From assembly GCA_023150935.1 (NCBI GenBank), contig JAKLJW010000001.1, forward strand, positions 267,877 through 331,876: DNA of 64,000 bases, in the 5' to 3' direction. A program made the translations under genes and the position numbers. Positions 55,644 to 64,000 of this stretch are shown here, piece by piece (the stretch's first letter is position 1; every line of letters begins with the position of its first letter). The notes beneath the pieces are model-generated. The model saw only the letters and a program-made list of their open reading frames with translations, did no database searches and was not told the DNA's origin. The DNA comes from Candidatus Binatia bacterium. GTDB taxonomy: Bacteria; Desulfobacterota; Binatia; HRBIN30.

Positions 55644-56222
55644 CTACGGGGCGACACAGGGGAAAGATGCGCCCATGCCTATTGCCATCAGCGAGTCCTG
55701 GGCGCGCGGGTCGCGGAGGAAGACCTCCCGTTCCGCGATGCAGCGCGCGATCGCCAGGACGCAGTCGACCAGGTCGGGTACGCTGCTCACCGTGATCGGC
55801 GTCAGGGGCGGCGGCAACGAGGCGCACTCGGTGGCGACGTTGTCGAACCCCAGACCGGCGATATATGCGAGCACGTCCGCAGTCGGGATCAACCCGCACT
55901 TGGTCAGCGCCTTGGTCCGAATGCCGGCGATCTTTTCGGCGACTTTTGTGGGGACCCCGCTGCACGAGGTTGTGGCCGCGGTCAAACACTCCATGGGGCT
56001 CTCGGCGTCGATCTCGAACGCGAGGTTGCAGCGCACCGCCTTCTCGGTGCACTTGTGCACGGACTTGGCGACAAGGGTGCTCACCAGACGGCCGATCTTG
56101 GTGAACTCCTTCTGGCAACGGAGCAGATCGGTACTGGTAGCCGCGGCCGTGGTGGTTGCCGGTGCGGCAGCAAGCGCCACGAAAACGGCGATCGGCAGGG
56201 CTGGGCGAGCGACACGTGTCAT
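55644..56222 (-). CDS. Secreted Cys-rich hypothetical protein
   Basis: A 192-residue exported protein: signal peptide MTRVARPALPIAVFVALAAAPATTTA, then a helical Cys-rich domain (LLRCQKEFTKIGRLVSTLVAKSVHKCTEKAVRCNLAFEIDAESPMECL) with the same cysteine pattern as the neighbour at 56249-57184, showing they are paralogues. The C-terminal part has further cysteines (TECASLPP, DCVLAIARCI, FPCVAP). Function unknown. ATG 56222 is chosen because it starts the signal peptide and has GGGAGA upstream. It begins 26 bases after the neighbour's stop. Confidence 0.72.
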   Translation of the reverse strand: MTRVARPALPIAVFVALAAAPATTTAAATSTDLLRCQKEFTKIGRLVSTLVAKSVHKCTEKAVRCNLAFEIDAESPMECLTAATTSCSGVPTKVAEKIAGIRTKALTKCGLIPTADVLAYIAGLGFDNVATECASLPPPLTPITVSSVPDLVDCVLAIARCIAEREVFLRDPRAQDSLMAIGMGASFPCVAP

Positions 56223-56248
56223 GATGGATCTCCCGCTGGCAGGCATGG

Positions 56249-57184
56249 TCATGGCACGTCGATCGTGCCGGTGACCGTGTCCGAACACGACGCGTCCTTG
56301 AGGTCGATGCAGTAGTTGTAGTCGACGGTGAACGGTCCGAGGGTGACTGCATCGCCTGATCCGTACGGCTCCTTGATCTGGTACGTCAGAGCGGCGGGGT
56401 CGGTGCAGGGATCGAGTGCCGTGCTGACCGAGATCGTCAGCTTACCGTTCTGGCCGCCGCCGCAGGGCAGGGTGGCGGCGTCGCCCTCGATCTGTACCGC
56501 CATGCCCGACGAGATGGAGATCGTGCCGGGGCTGACCAGTGTGCCGCTTCCCGGAGCGGTTGCGCTGACGATGACCAGCGTGCTCGGCGGGCGCGGCAGG
56601 TTCGGGTATGGCCCGCCGAGTCCAGCGTTGTCGAGCAGGATACCGATACGCGGCATGACATGACCGACGACGGTATCGACCTCCACGTCGATTTCTCCCC
56701 GCAGGCAATCGATGAAACTCGGCAGGTCCACGGCAAGGTTGCAGGTTGTGTCGTTCCCGAACCAGAGTCCGCCGGCCGCCGTCGAGAGCATGTCCGTGAG
56801 CCCGAACGGCAGGCACTCGGTCCCGCTCTTGGTGTCGAACTTGTCCGCGGCCTTGTTCACCGCCGAGTCGGCGCTCGGGCCGATGGCGCGCTTGCAGCTA
56901 TCTGTCGCCTTGGATCGACACCCGTTGGCGTTCTCGCCGTCGACCTCCAGCAGGATGTCGCACTTAAGCAGCTTGGCGCCGCACGTCAGCAACGACTTGC
57001 GGCGCTTATCTGCGTACACGCGCCCCGCCGTCGACAGGGCCTTCCGGCATGCCAGCGCGGCGTCGAGCTGAGTGCTGGCTGCCGCAGGCGCTGCATCGAG
57101 GACCACGAGTGCACCGAGCGCAGCCAGCGCGGCGATGCGCAGAGGGCCGCTCGTCCTTGCCTCGATCCGTTTCCGCCGAGTCAT
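56249..57184 (-). CDS. Secreted Cys-rich protein with beta-domain
   Basis: A 311-residue exported protein. The signal peptide ends near AAPAAA. The helical Cys-rich domain (ACRKALSTAGRVYADKRRKSLLTCGAKLLKCDILLEVDGENANGC) is shared with the downstream paralogue. Residues ~195-311 form a beta-rich domain (TLVIVSATAPGSGTLVSPGTISISSGMAVQIEG ... DYNYCIDLKDASC). Function unknown. Its ATG overlaps the stop of the 51-residue Cys-rich peptide by four bases, so it is translated by coupling. Confidence 0.75.
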   Translation of the reverse strand: MTRRKRIEARTSGPLRIAALAALGALVVLDAAPAAASTQLDAALACRKALSTAGRVYADKRRKSLLTCGAKLLKCDILLEVDGENANGCRSKATDSCKRAIGPSADSAVNKAADKFDTKSGTECLPFGLTDMLSTAAGGLWFGNDTTCNLAVDLPSFIDCLRGEIDVEVDTVVGHVMPRIGILLDNAGLGGPYPNLPRPPSTLVIVSATAPGSGTLVSPGTISISSGMAVQIEGDAATLPCGGGQNGKLTISVSTALDPCTDPAALTYQIKEPYGSGDAVTLGPFTVDYNYCIDLKDASCSDTVTGTIDVP

Positions 57185-57336
57185 GGCGCTGGGGAAACGA
57201 CGCAGTCGGAGCAACACGTCGGGCTGCTGCCCGGCGCACCGCCGCGGGCTGCACAGCGCTCCGGCGACGAGCTGATCTTGCACCGCGTGCCGACCAGGCG
57301 TTTGATCTGACGCGAGACGCAGCTCACGTATCGCAT
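57181..57336 (-). CDS. 51-residue cysteine-rich peptide
   Basis: Starts at ATG 57336 with GGAGGG (57342-57347) at normal spacing, and its TGA overlaps the next gene's ATG (57182-57184) by four bases. The product is 51 residues with six cysteines (6, 19, 28, 41, 42, 45) and several basic residues, and no signal peptide. The strong ribosome binding site and the coupling make it a credible gene, perhaps a leader or regulator for the secreted protein downstream. Function unknown, and no relatives are known to me. Confidence 0.6.
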   Translation of the reverse strand: MRYVSCVSRQIKRLVGTRCKISSSPERCAARGGAPGSSPTCCSDCVVSPAP

Positions 57337-57561
57337 GTTCAACCCTCCAGTTCGTACTGATGAACAACTGTTCACCCCTAGGCTTAATAAGACCATCGCC
57401 GTGTCGGTGTCAACATGAACGTGCAGTTCGGCGTGACGAGGGGGGGATGGTGAAGGACGTCGGCCGCAGGCAGTGGATCAGCGAACGATCGAGCGGGAGC
57501 GCCGCCGGGAGCAGTACCCTGCTGGATTGACCAGGTAGCTTCTGGGAGCTACCTTCGGCAC

Positions 57562-57852
57562 ATGCGATCGGTCGGTCTGAAGACGCTCAAGAACAAGCTT
57601 AGCGAGTACGTACGGCTCGCCGCGGGCGGGGAGACCGTGCTGGTAACCGACCGGGATCGTGTCGTCGCCGAACTGGTGCCGCCCCAGCACGGGCGCGCGG
57701 AGACGTTGCGTGATGCCGAGCTCGCCGAAGCCGTACGAAAGGGGTGGGTCACCCCTCCCACCCTGCCGGGAACCGGCGTGCCGCCGCGCCGGCCCGTCGC
57801 GCCGCTTGCCGCGCTTCTGGCGGATCTGGCTGCGGACCGAGCGGACTCGTGA
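57562..57852 (+). CDS. Phd/YefM-type antitoxin
   Basis: A 96-residue antitoxin: VGLKTLKNKLSEYVRLAAGGETVLVTDRDRVVAELVPP is the DNA-binding and dimerisation domain of the Phd/YefM family, followed by a Pro/Ala-rich disordered tail that would cover the toxin. It presumably represses its own promoter. Its TGA overlaps the GTG start of the VapC gene by four bases. Confidence 0.88.
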   Translation: MRSVGLKTLKNKLSEYVRLAAGGETVLVTDRDRVVAELVPPQHGRAETLRDAELAEAVRKGWVTPPTLPGTGVPPRRPVAPLAALLADLAADRADS

Positions 57853-58241
57853 TCTACCTCGATACTTCCGTCGCTCTGGCGCATCTCCTGGCCGAGGATC
57901 GCCATCCACCGCAGGAAATCTGGGCGGAGACGGTGGTCTCCAGCCGGCTGCTGCAATACGAACTGTGGAATCGCATACACGGGCGCGGGCTTGCACGCTC
58001 GCACGGGGATGACGTCCGGGAACTTCTCGGCCGCGTCGGATTTCTCGAGCTTACCGGACCGGTGCTTGCCCGAGCGCTCGAACCCTTCCCGGCGCCTGTA
58101 CGTACCCTCGATGCGCTGCACCTGGCTGCGGTGGACTTCCTTCGCCGGCAGGGCCAGGACGTGTTACTCGCGACCTACGACGCGCGCCTGCGGGAAGTTG
58201 CCCGCCGTCTCGGGATCGCCGCGCACCCGGGAGTGGTGTAG
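57849..58241 (+). CDS. vapC: VapC-type PIN-domain toxin
   Basis: A 130-residue PIN-domain ribonuclease. The acidic metal-binding residues are Asp5 (IYLDTSVAL), Glu38 (LLQYELWN), Asp88 (TLDALHLA) and Asp111 (TYDARL). VapC toxins cleave tRNA or rRNA when the antitoxin is lost. It starts with GTG overlapping the antitoxin stop. Pairing of a Phd-type antitoxin with a VapC toxin is common. Confidence 0.9.
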   Translation: MIYLDTSVALAHLLAEDRHPPQEIWAETVVSSRLLQYELWNRIHGRGLARSHGDDVRELLGRVGFLELTGPVLARALEPFPAPVRTLDALHLAAVDFLRRQGQDVLLATYDARLREVARRLGIAAHPGVV

Positions 58242-58421
58242 ACCGGCTGACGTGGCGAGGGCGAAGCGGGTCGCTTCACGCGAGTGGTGCCCGGTCCTGT
58301 CCTATCCCTCGTGCCCGGTTCGCACCCGTTGCGGGTGTTTCCGGGGGCTCGACGCCGCCTTTGACAAGCGGTGCTCTCTCGGGCAGCGTCGTCAACAGAC
58401 TCGACCCCCGGGAGAGAACGC

Positions 58422-58847
58422 ATGCATAGCGCGATCCTGACTCCGGCCGCCGTCCTCGTCATCTGGTCTCTGATCATGCTGCTCTGGTTGGCGGCGACGC
58501 GCTTTCCGGCCATGGCCAAAGCGGGTGTACCGCTGCGCGGGGTCGTCGGCCTCCGTGGAAACGCCCTCGAGGGCGTCCTGCCCGACAAGGTGAACTGGAA
58601 GGCCCACAACTACGGTCACCTGATGGAACAGCCGACCATCTTCTATCCGACGGTGATCATCCTCGCGATGACGGGAGCGGACGGCGGCCTCAATCTAACG
58701 TTGGCGTGGGTGTACGTTGTTCTGCGCATCGCCCACAGCATCGTTCAGGCAACCTGGAATCTCGTCCCGGTGCGCTTCAGCCTTTTTCTGGTGTCGTCGC
58801 TGGCGCTGTTAGCCCTCGCCATCAACGCCCTGCGCGCCACGCTGTAA
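58422..58847 (+). CDS. MAPEG-family membrane protein
   Basis: A 141-residue protein with four hydrophobic helices. The family motif is visible as RGNALEGVLPDKVNWKAHNYGHLMEQPTIFYPTVIILA, typical of bacterial MAPEG members. The eukaryotic family includes microsomal glutathione S-transferase and leukotriene C4 synthase. The bacterial role is unclear, possibly glutathione- or thiol-dependent detoxification. GGGAGAG precedes the ATG. It stands alone between the toxin-antitoxin pair and the large kinase gene. Confidence 0.83.
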   Translation: MHSAILTPAAVLVIWSLIMLLWLAATRFPAMAKAGVPLRGVVGLRGNALEGVLPDKVNWKAHNYGHLMEQPTIFYPTVIILAMTGADGGLNLTLAWVYVVLRIAHSIVQATWNLVPVRFSLFLVSSLALLALAINALRATL

Positions 58848-58914
58848 TTGCGGCGTTGCCGCGCGGCGCGCGGCAGCCTTGACAGAGCGCCAAGATCGGT
58901 CGACGAACGTGTCC

Positions 58915-61900
58915 ATGGACGGCAGTGCCGGCGACGCCTGTACGGCATGCGGACATGCGCTGCGCGCGGGGGCGCGATTCTGCGATAACTGCGGCGAGCG
59001 CTGCGCCACGGGCTGCCCGCCGGAGGCCCCGGGCGGCGAGGTGTTGCCCGCCACGTTTGCCGCCGGGCGTTACCGGGTCCTGCGACTTCTCGGCGACGGC
59101 GGGCGCAAACGCGTGTACCTGGCTCACGACCGCCAGCTCGATCGCGACGTGGCGATAGCGGTGTTCAAGGACGACTCGTCCGCGGCGGCGCGCGAGACGG
59201 CCGCCGCGCACGTCCGCCGCGAAGCGCGCGCCATGGCCCGTCTCGGCGACCATCCGCACATCGTCACCGTCTACGACATCGGCGAAGAAGAAGGGCGCAC
59301 GTATATCGTCAGCCAATACATGGGCGGTGGCGATGTCGAGGGGCTGTTGCAGAGAGCCCCCGACCATCGGCTGCCGGTGGAGATGGCCGTGCGCATCGCG
59401 ATCGACGTGGGCGCCGCCCTCGAACACGCGCACCGGCACGGGGTCGTGCATCGCGACCTGAAGCCGGGCAACATCTGGCTCGGGCGCGACGGCACCGCGA
59501 AGCTTGGCGACTTCGGGCTCGCACGTGCCGTCGACCGGGACCGGCTCACGCAGGAAGGCCGCATGGTGGGAACCGTCGCCTACCTGCCGCCCGAACAGGC
59601 CCTCGGCAAGGCTCCGGACGCCCGCAGCGACCTCTACGCTCTCGGTGCCAGTCTTTACGAAATGGTCACGGGACGTCCGCCGTTCCTCGGGGACGACGCC
59701 GTCTCGATCGTTGCGCAGCACCTGCACGCGTCCCCGGCTGCTCCCTCGCTCGGCAACGCAGCGGTGCCGCCGGAGCTCGACGCCCTGATTCTGCACCTCC
59801 TGGCGAAGGCGCCCGACGAGCGGCCGCAGGACGCCGGGGCGGTTCGTGCCGCACTCTCCCGCATCGTGGCTGCACCGGGGCCGCCGCGCCCGCACGTGCG
59901 CACCGCCGTCAGCCCGCTCGATCGGCTCGCACGCGGCGTGTTCGTCGGCCGCGACGAGGCAATGGGAGTGCTGCGGGGCGGCTTCGACGACGCCTGCGCC
60001 GGGCGTGGGCGCCTGTTCCTGCTCGTCGGCGAGCCGGGCATCGGCAAGACGCGCACTGCCGAAGAGCTTTGCACCGTCGCCGCCGCGCGCAACGCGCAGG
60101 TCCTGGTGGGCCGCTGCTACGAAAGCGAAGGCGCACCGGCTTACTGGCCATGGGTGCAGATCTTTCGCGCTTACCTGCGCGAGGCCGACCCGGAATCCGT
60201 GCGCGATGCGGTCGGAGCCGGTGCCGCCGATATTGCCCAGCTCGTGCCGGAGATCCGCGAGCGCCTGGTCGAAGTTCCTGCGGCCGCCGTGCTCGAGCCC
60301 GACGAGGCTCGCTTTCGCCTGTTCGACAGCATCACCACCTTCCTCCGCGGCGTCGCGGCGCACCGCCCCCTGGTTCTCGTGCTCGACGACCTGCACTGGG
60401 CCGACAAGCCGTCCTTGCTCCTTCTGCAATTTCTCGCTCGCGAACTGCGCGACGGGCACATCCTCGTTCTCGGGACGTATCGCGACATCGAGGTGCGCCG
60501 CCAGCATCCCCTGGCGCAGACCCTGGCCGAGCTCGCACGCGAGCAACTCAGCGAGCGCGTCCTCCTGCGCGGTATCGCGCCGCAAGACATCGCCACGTTC
60601 ATCGAGCGCGCGGCGGGTCGTACGCCGACGCCTGAACTCGTCAACGCGGTTTATCGCGAAACCGAGGGGAACCCGTTCTTCGTGAAGGAGATCGTGCGTT
60701 TGCTGGTGGCCGACGGACGGCTCGACACGCCCGCCGGCGGTGCCGACACCGACCTCGTCCTGAGCGTACCGCAGAGCGTCCGCGAAGTGATCGGGCGGCG
60801 CCTCGACCGTCTCTCGGAACGGACCAACCAGTTGCTGACAACGGCGGCGGTGATCGGGCGCGAGTTCGCGCTCCCGGCTCTGCAACGGGTCAGCGGGTGG
60901 TCGGCCGATGCCGTTCTGGAGGGACTCGAAGACGCCGTTGCGGCGCGCATCCTGTACGAGGATTCCCGCGCCGTCGGGTGGTACGGCTTCACGCACGCGC
61001 TGGTGCGCGAGACGCTCTACGGCGAGCTGTCGACGACGCGGCGGGTCCGCCTGCATCGCCAGACCGCCGAGGTCCTCGAAGAGCTCTACGCCGTCGATCC
61101 GGAGCCGCATCTGGCCGAGCTGGCGCATCATTTCTTCGAGGCCGCGCCGGCCGGGGAGGCGACCAAGGCCATCGACTACGCCCTGCGCGCCGGGGCGCGG
61201 GCGAGTGCACAGCTCGCGTATGAAGAGGCCGTGGTGCAGTACGACCGCGCGTTGCAGGCGATGGAGTTGTTCGACCAGCCCGACCTTACCCGGCTGTGCG
61301 ACGTTCGCATGCAACTGGGAAATGCGCACCGAGCCGTCGGCGATGCTGCCCGGGCGCGCGAGGCGTTTGCGGAGGCGGCGCGCCTGGCCCGTCAGATCGA
61401 CGACCCGGAGCGTTTCACGCGCGCCGTCCTCGGCTTCTCCGACGAGGGCATCGAACTCGGCAGGGTGGACGAGGAGGCGCGTGCGCTGCTCGAGGAAGCG
61501 GCGGCGCGGCTGCCGCCGGCCGACGGCGCGCTACGCGCCGGGCTGCTGGCGCGTCTCGCCAACAGTTTGTACTGGTCGGATCAGCGCTGGCGGTCGTCGG
61601 TCCTGAGTGAAGAGGCGGTGGCGGTGGCGCGGCGCGTCGGCGACCCCGGCGTGCTGGCGCGGGCGCTGCTGGCGCGCCGATACGCCTTCTGGGATCCGCG
61701 CGCGGGGGCGCAGAGCGAGAGCCTGCTGAGCTTCGGGACCGAGATCCTGCGGTTCGCCACCGAGGCGGGGGATGCCGCCATGCTGCTCGGCGGGCACGAG
61801 TGGCGCATCATGGCCTACCTGCAATTGGGCGACATCGCAGCCGTCGACCGTGAGATCGCGGTCCACGCGCGGTTGAGCGAGGAGCTCAGGCTGCCGATCC

Positions 61901-63369
61901 ACCGTTGGCTGACGATGTCGTGGAAGGCGATGCGCGCCCTGCTCGACGGACGCTTCGACGAAGCGGAACGGCTCGGGGCCCAGGCGGTATCGATCGGGCA
62001 GCGCATCCGCCCGGTCGCGGCCCTGGGCGCATTTCAGGTGCAGGCTGTCCTTCGCCTCCTGCACCTCGGCCGCTTCGCCGAGGTCGAACCGATGCTGCAG
62101 CGCATCGTGGCCGATTATCCCCACATGCCCGTCTGGCGTTGTGCACTGGCGGCGGTCTGGGCCGGTCTGGGACGACGGGACGAGGTGCAGGCGGAGTTCG
62201 AGCGGTTGGCGGTGAAGGATTTCGCCGATGTGCCCCTCGACGTGGTGTGGGCGGAGGCGGTCGTCCTCTTGGCGGACGTGTGTGCGTATCTCGAGGACCG
62301 CCGGCGGGCGGCGGTCCTTTACGACATGCTGCTGCCCCTCGGAGCGAGCAACGTGGTGGTCGGGTTCGGAGTGGCCAGCCTGGGGTCGGCGGCGCGCGTG
62401 CTGGGTGGGTTGGCCGCGGTGCTCGGGCGAGACGAGGAGGCGGCGGCTCATTTCGAGGCGGCGGTGGCGATGCACACGCGGATGGGGGCGCGACCGCTTC
62501 TCGCCGAAACTCTGGTCGACTACGCCGAGTTCGTGTCGGCTCGCGATGGCGTCGACGCGGCGCCGCGGGTGCTCGCCCTGGCCAACCGGGCGCTCGAGGT
62601 CGGGGCACCCATGGGTATGCAGCCGGTCGTCGAAAGGGCGACCGCGCTCAAGATGCAAGCCGAGGGAGTCGACGCCGTGGACATCAAGACCTCGATCGAT
62701 GCGGTCATGTCGGCCGTTCGTGCGCGTCGCCCGGTCCTCGACGATCACCTTGCTACGGACGGGACGGTGACGTTGTTGTTCAGCGATATGGAAGGTTTTA
62801 CCGAGATGACCGAACGTCTCGGTGATCACCGGGCGCACCGGGTGATCCGTATCCACAACGCCCTCGTGCGCAGGCAGATCGACGCGCACGGAGGACTCGA
62901 GCTCGAGTTGCAGGGGGACGGCTTCCTCGTTGCGTTTGCGGACCCCGCGGCCGCGGTCGGCTGTGCGGTGGCGATTCAGCGGGCGTTCGCGGCGCACTCG
63001 GCGCGTCCGGGTACGGAGCCGATCCGTGTGCGCATGGGGTTGCACACGGGAGAGGCGATCGCTGACGCCGACCGGTTCTTCGGCAAGACCGTGATCCTGG
63101 CCGCGCGCGTGGCCGCCCAGGCCCGGGGTGGGGAGGTGCTCGTTTCGGGCGTGGTGCGCGAGCGCCTCGAGGCACGAGGCGTCGATCTAGAATACGGGCC
63201 GACGCGCGAAGTGACGTTGAAAGGGTTGGCGGGTACGCACCGGGTGAGCACAGTGACGTGGGAGCCGCGGACGGGCAGGGAAGGGGAGCGGGTTGACGGG
63301 ATCGGCGACGATGGTGCTAATGGCGCGAATCAGCTGCGGAAAGTAAGAAGAGTACCATCGTCCCCATGA
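58915..63369 (+). CDS. Zinc-ribbon / Ser-Thr kinase / AAA / nucleotide cyclase multidomain protein
   Basis: A 1484-residue regulatory protein. A double-Cys zinc ribbon (CTACGHALRAGARFCDNC) is followed by a protein kinase domain (about 45-310) with HRDLKPGN at 179-186 and DFG, and the VAIK-position lysine is replaced: VAIAVFK has Ala82 with Lys85 three residues later. A NTPase domain of the AfsR/MalT kind starts with GEPGIGKT (372-379) and has LDDLHWAD. A long helical repeat region (about 700-1270) follows. A class III nucleotide cyclase (about 1285-1435) carries Asp1291 in LFSDMEGFTEM and the second acidic region LQGDGFLVAF. ATG 58915 is chosen; TTG 58879 or GTG 58909 are alternatives. Confidence 0.87.
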   Translation: MDGSAGDACTACGHALRAGARFCDNCGERCATGCPPEAPGGEVLPATFAAGRYRVLRLLGDGGRKRVYLAHDRQLDRDVAIAVFKDDSSAAARETAAAHVRREARAMARLGDHPHIVTVYDIGEEEGRTYIVSQYMGGGDVEGLLQRAPDHRLPVEMAVRIAIDVGAALEHAHRHGVVHRDLKPGNIWLGRDGTAKLGDFGLARAVDRDRLTQEGRMVGTVAYLPPEQALGKAPDARSDLYALGASLYEMVTGRPPFLGDDAVSIVAQHLHASPAAPSLGNAAVPPELDALILHLLAKAPDERPQDAGAVRAALSRIVAAPGPPRPHVRTAVSPLDRLARGVFVGRDEAMGVLRGGFDDACAGRGRLFLLVGEPGIGKTRTAEELCTVAAARNAQVLVGRCYESEGAPAYWPWVQIFRAYLREADPESVRDAVGAGAADIAQLVPEIRERLVEVPAAAVLEPDEARFRLFDSITTFLRGVAAHRPLVLVLDDLHWADKPSLLLLQFLARELRDGHILVLGTYRDIEVRRQHPLAQTLAELAREQLSERVLLRGIAPQDIATFIERAAGRTPTPELVNAVYRETEGNPFFVKEIVRLLVADGRLDTPAGGADTDLVLSVPQSVREVIGRRLDRLSERTNQLLTTAAVIGREFALPALQRVSGWSADAVLEGLEDAVAARILYEDSRAVGWYGFTHALVRETLYGELSTTRRVRLHRQTAEVLEELYAVDPEPHLAELAHHFFEAAPAGEATKAIDYALRAGARASAQLAYEEAVVQYDRALQAMELFDQPDLTRLCDVRMQLGNAHRAVGDAARAREAFAEAARLARQIDDPERFTRAVLGFSDEGIELGRVDEEARALLEEAAARLPPADGALRAGLLARLANSLYWSDQRWRSSVLSEEAVAVARRVGDPGVLARALLARRYAFWDPRAGAQSESLLSFGTEILRFATEAGDAAMLLGGHEWRIMAYLQLGDIAAVDREIAVHARLSEELRLPIHRWLTMSWKAMRALLDGRFDEAERLGAQAVSIGQRIRPVAALGAFQVQAVLRLLHLGRFAEVEPMLQRIVADYPHMPVWRCALAAVWAGLGRRDEVQAEFERLAVKDFADVPLDVVWAEAVVLLADVCAYLEDRRRAAVLYDMLLPLGASNVVVGFGVASLGSAARVLGGLAAVLGRDEEAAAHFEAAVAMHTRMGARPLLAETLVDYAEFVSARDGVDAAPRVLALANRALEVGAPMGMQPVVERATALKMQAEGVDAVDIKTSIDAVMSAVRARRPVLDDHLATDGTVTLLFSDMEGFTEMTERLGDHRAHRVIRIHNALVRRQIDAHGGLELELQGDGFLVAFADPAAAVGCAVAIQRAFAAHSARPGTEPIRVRMGLHTGEAIADADRFFGKTVILAARVAAQARGGEVLVSGVVRERLEARGVDLEYGPTREVTLKGLAGTHRVSTVTWEPRTGREGERVDGIGDDGANGANQLRKVRRVPSSP

Positions 63370-63416
63370 ATGCGGCCTGCTTGACGTACCGCCATAGCCT
63401 GCGTATGGCTAGCCAT

Positions 63417-63644
63417 ATGAAGACGACGCTCAACATCGACGAGACTGTCATGGCGCAGCTCAAACGGGAGTCCGTGCGCCAGGGGCGTACCATGTCGGAA
63501 CTGGTGGAGACCGCGCTCCGCCTGCTGTTCCGGTCGCGCCCGCAGAACCGAAAGCTGCCCCCCCTGCCCGTGTTCCACGGTGGCGGAGCGCGCGTGGACA
63601 TCGCGGACCGAGAGGCCCTGTATCAGGCTATGGAAGGCCGGTAG
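63417..63644 (+). CDS. VapB-like ribbon-helix-helix antitoxin
   Basis: A 75-residue protein beginning MKTTLNIDETVMAQLKRESVRQGRTMSELVETALRLLF, a ribbon-helix-helix DNA-binding domain. The tail LPPLPVFHGGGARVDIADREALYQAME is typical of VapB antitoxins. ATG 63405 lies four codons upstream, also in frame. The final G of its TAG is the first base of the GTG of the toxin gene. Confidence 0.85.
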   Translation: MKTTLNIDETVMAQLKRESVRQGRTMSELVETALRLLFRSRPQNRKLPPLPVFHGGGARVDIADREALYQAMEGR

Positions 63645-64000
63645 TGATCGCCGTCGACACCAACATCCTCGTGTATGCGGCCGATGCCGATGCGCCGCTG
63701 CACGAGCCCTGCCGCCGCTGGATCGAGGAGCGCCGCGCGCGGCCGGATGCATGGTACACGACGTGGCCCGTAGTCTACGAGTTCCTCCGGGTGACGACGC
63801 ATCCTCGCGTGTTTCGCAAGCCGTGGACGATCGGCGCGGCCTGGGCATTCGTGGCGGCACTGCGCGCTGCACCCGCGTTCGAACTCCTCGCCCCGACGGA
63901 CCGCCATGCCGAAGTCCTCGACAGCCTCGTTGCCGACTTTCCTCACCTTGCCGGAAACATCCTGCACGATGCGCACACGGCCGTACTCCTGCGCGAGCAC
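63644..64000 (+). CDS. vapC: VapC-type PIN toxin (truncated by window edge)
   Basis: First 119 codons of a PIN-domain toxin, cut by the end of the window. Acidic residues Asp5 (IAVDTNILVY), Glu46 (VVYEFLRV) and Asp109 (NILHDAHTAVL) are present, and only the last ~15-20 residues should be missing. It starts with GTG sharing one base with the antitoxin stop. VapBC pair with the preceding gene. Confidence 0.87.
   Translation, partial: MIAVDTNILVYAADADAPLHEPCRRWIEERRARPDAWYTTWPVVYEFLRVTTHPRVFRKPWTIGAAWAFVAALRAAPAFELLAPTDRHAEVLDSLVADFPHLAGNILHDAHTAVLLREH

Overview
The window is a 64 kb piece of a high-GC bacterial chromosome with dense genes, many 4-base start/stop overlaps and frequent GTG/TTG starts. 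No rRNA, tRNA or phylogenetic marker settles the taxonomy. The mix of Cys-rich secreted proteins with Thr/Pro-rich linkers, an unusually long SecA, acyl-CoA degradation genes, a CISM-type molybdoenzyme and abundant dispersed palindromic repeats points to an uncultured deltaproteobacterial/Desulfobacterota- or Binatota-like lineage. This is an inference, not a demonstration.

Layout. (1) 0.2-7.0 kb: three histidine kinases on the minus strand, one of them hybrid. (2) 7.5-15.0 kb: a compact Mrp/Mnh-type cation/proton antiporter operon with three NuoL/M/N-like subunits and no full MnhA. (3) 15.2-24.5 kb: an Rcp1-type response regulator, then argJ, secA (with large insertions), murI, a spore-photoproduct-lyase-like radical SAM gene, an unknown partner gene and a glycosyltransferase. 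(4) 24.7-31.9 kb: a secreted matrixin-like protease carrying dockerin- and cohesin-like modules, then thiolase, acyl-CoA ligase and acyl-CoA dehydrogenase genes. (5) 32.0-36.2 kb: a MarR regulator with a clear promoter/operator, followed by a three-gene molybdopterin oxidoreductase (catalytic subunit, membrane/tri-heme cytochrome, four-cluster ferredoxin). (6) 36.4-43.5 kb: M20 peptidase diverging from an ArsR regulator, a VOC protein, a CDP-alcohol phosphatidyltransferase, a lipoprotein-type methyltransferase, selD with an in-frame UGA and SECIS-like hairpin, a Cys-rich repeat protein and an AlgH-like protein. (7) 43.6-46.6 kb: site-2 protease and GH127-like hydrolase. (8) 46.7-55.5 kb: a three-gene, translationally coupled restriction-modification cassette (DNA methylase, OLD-like ATPase, helicase-nuclease). 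(9) 55.6-58.2 kb: a pair of secreted Cys-rich paralogues with a 51-residue Cys-rich peptide, and a Phd/VapC toxin-antitoxin pair. (10) 58.4-64 kb: a MAPEG protein, a very large zinc-ribbon/kinase/AAA/cyclase protein and a second VapBC pair cut by the window edge.

The most striking point is inside the DNA methylase gene. Its SAM-binding motif I is split by a 388-residue intein whose endonuclease looks like a DUF559/Vsr-type nuclease rather than LAGLIDADG. The intein has itself been entered in frame by two copies of a dispersed palindromic repeat, and a third, different repeat sits in frame in the methylase C-terminal part. The second notable point is selD, whose active-site residue is encoded by UGA, so this organism probably makes selenoproteins. 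A family of roughly 105-150 bp hairpin elements is scattered through the intergenic spaces at 4.0, 15.8 and 30.4 kb.
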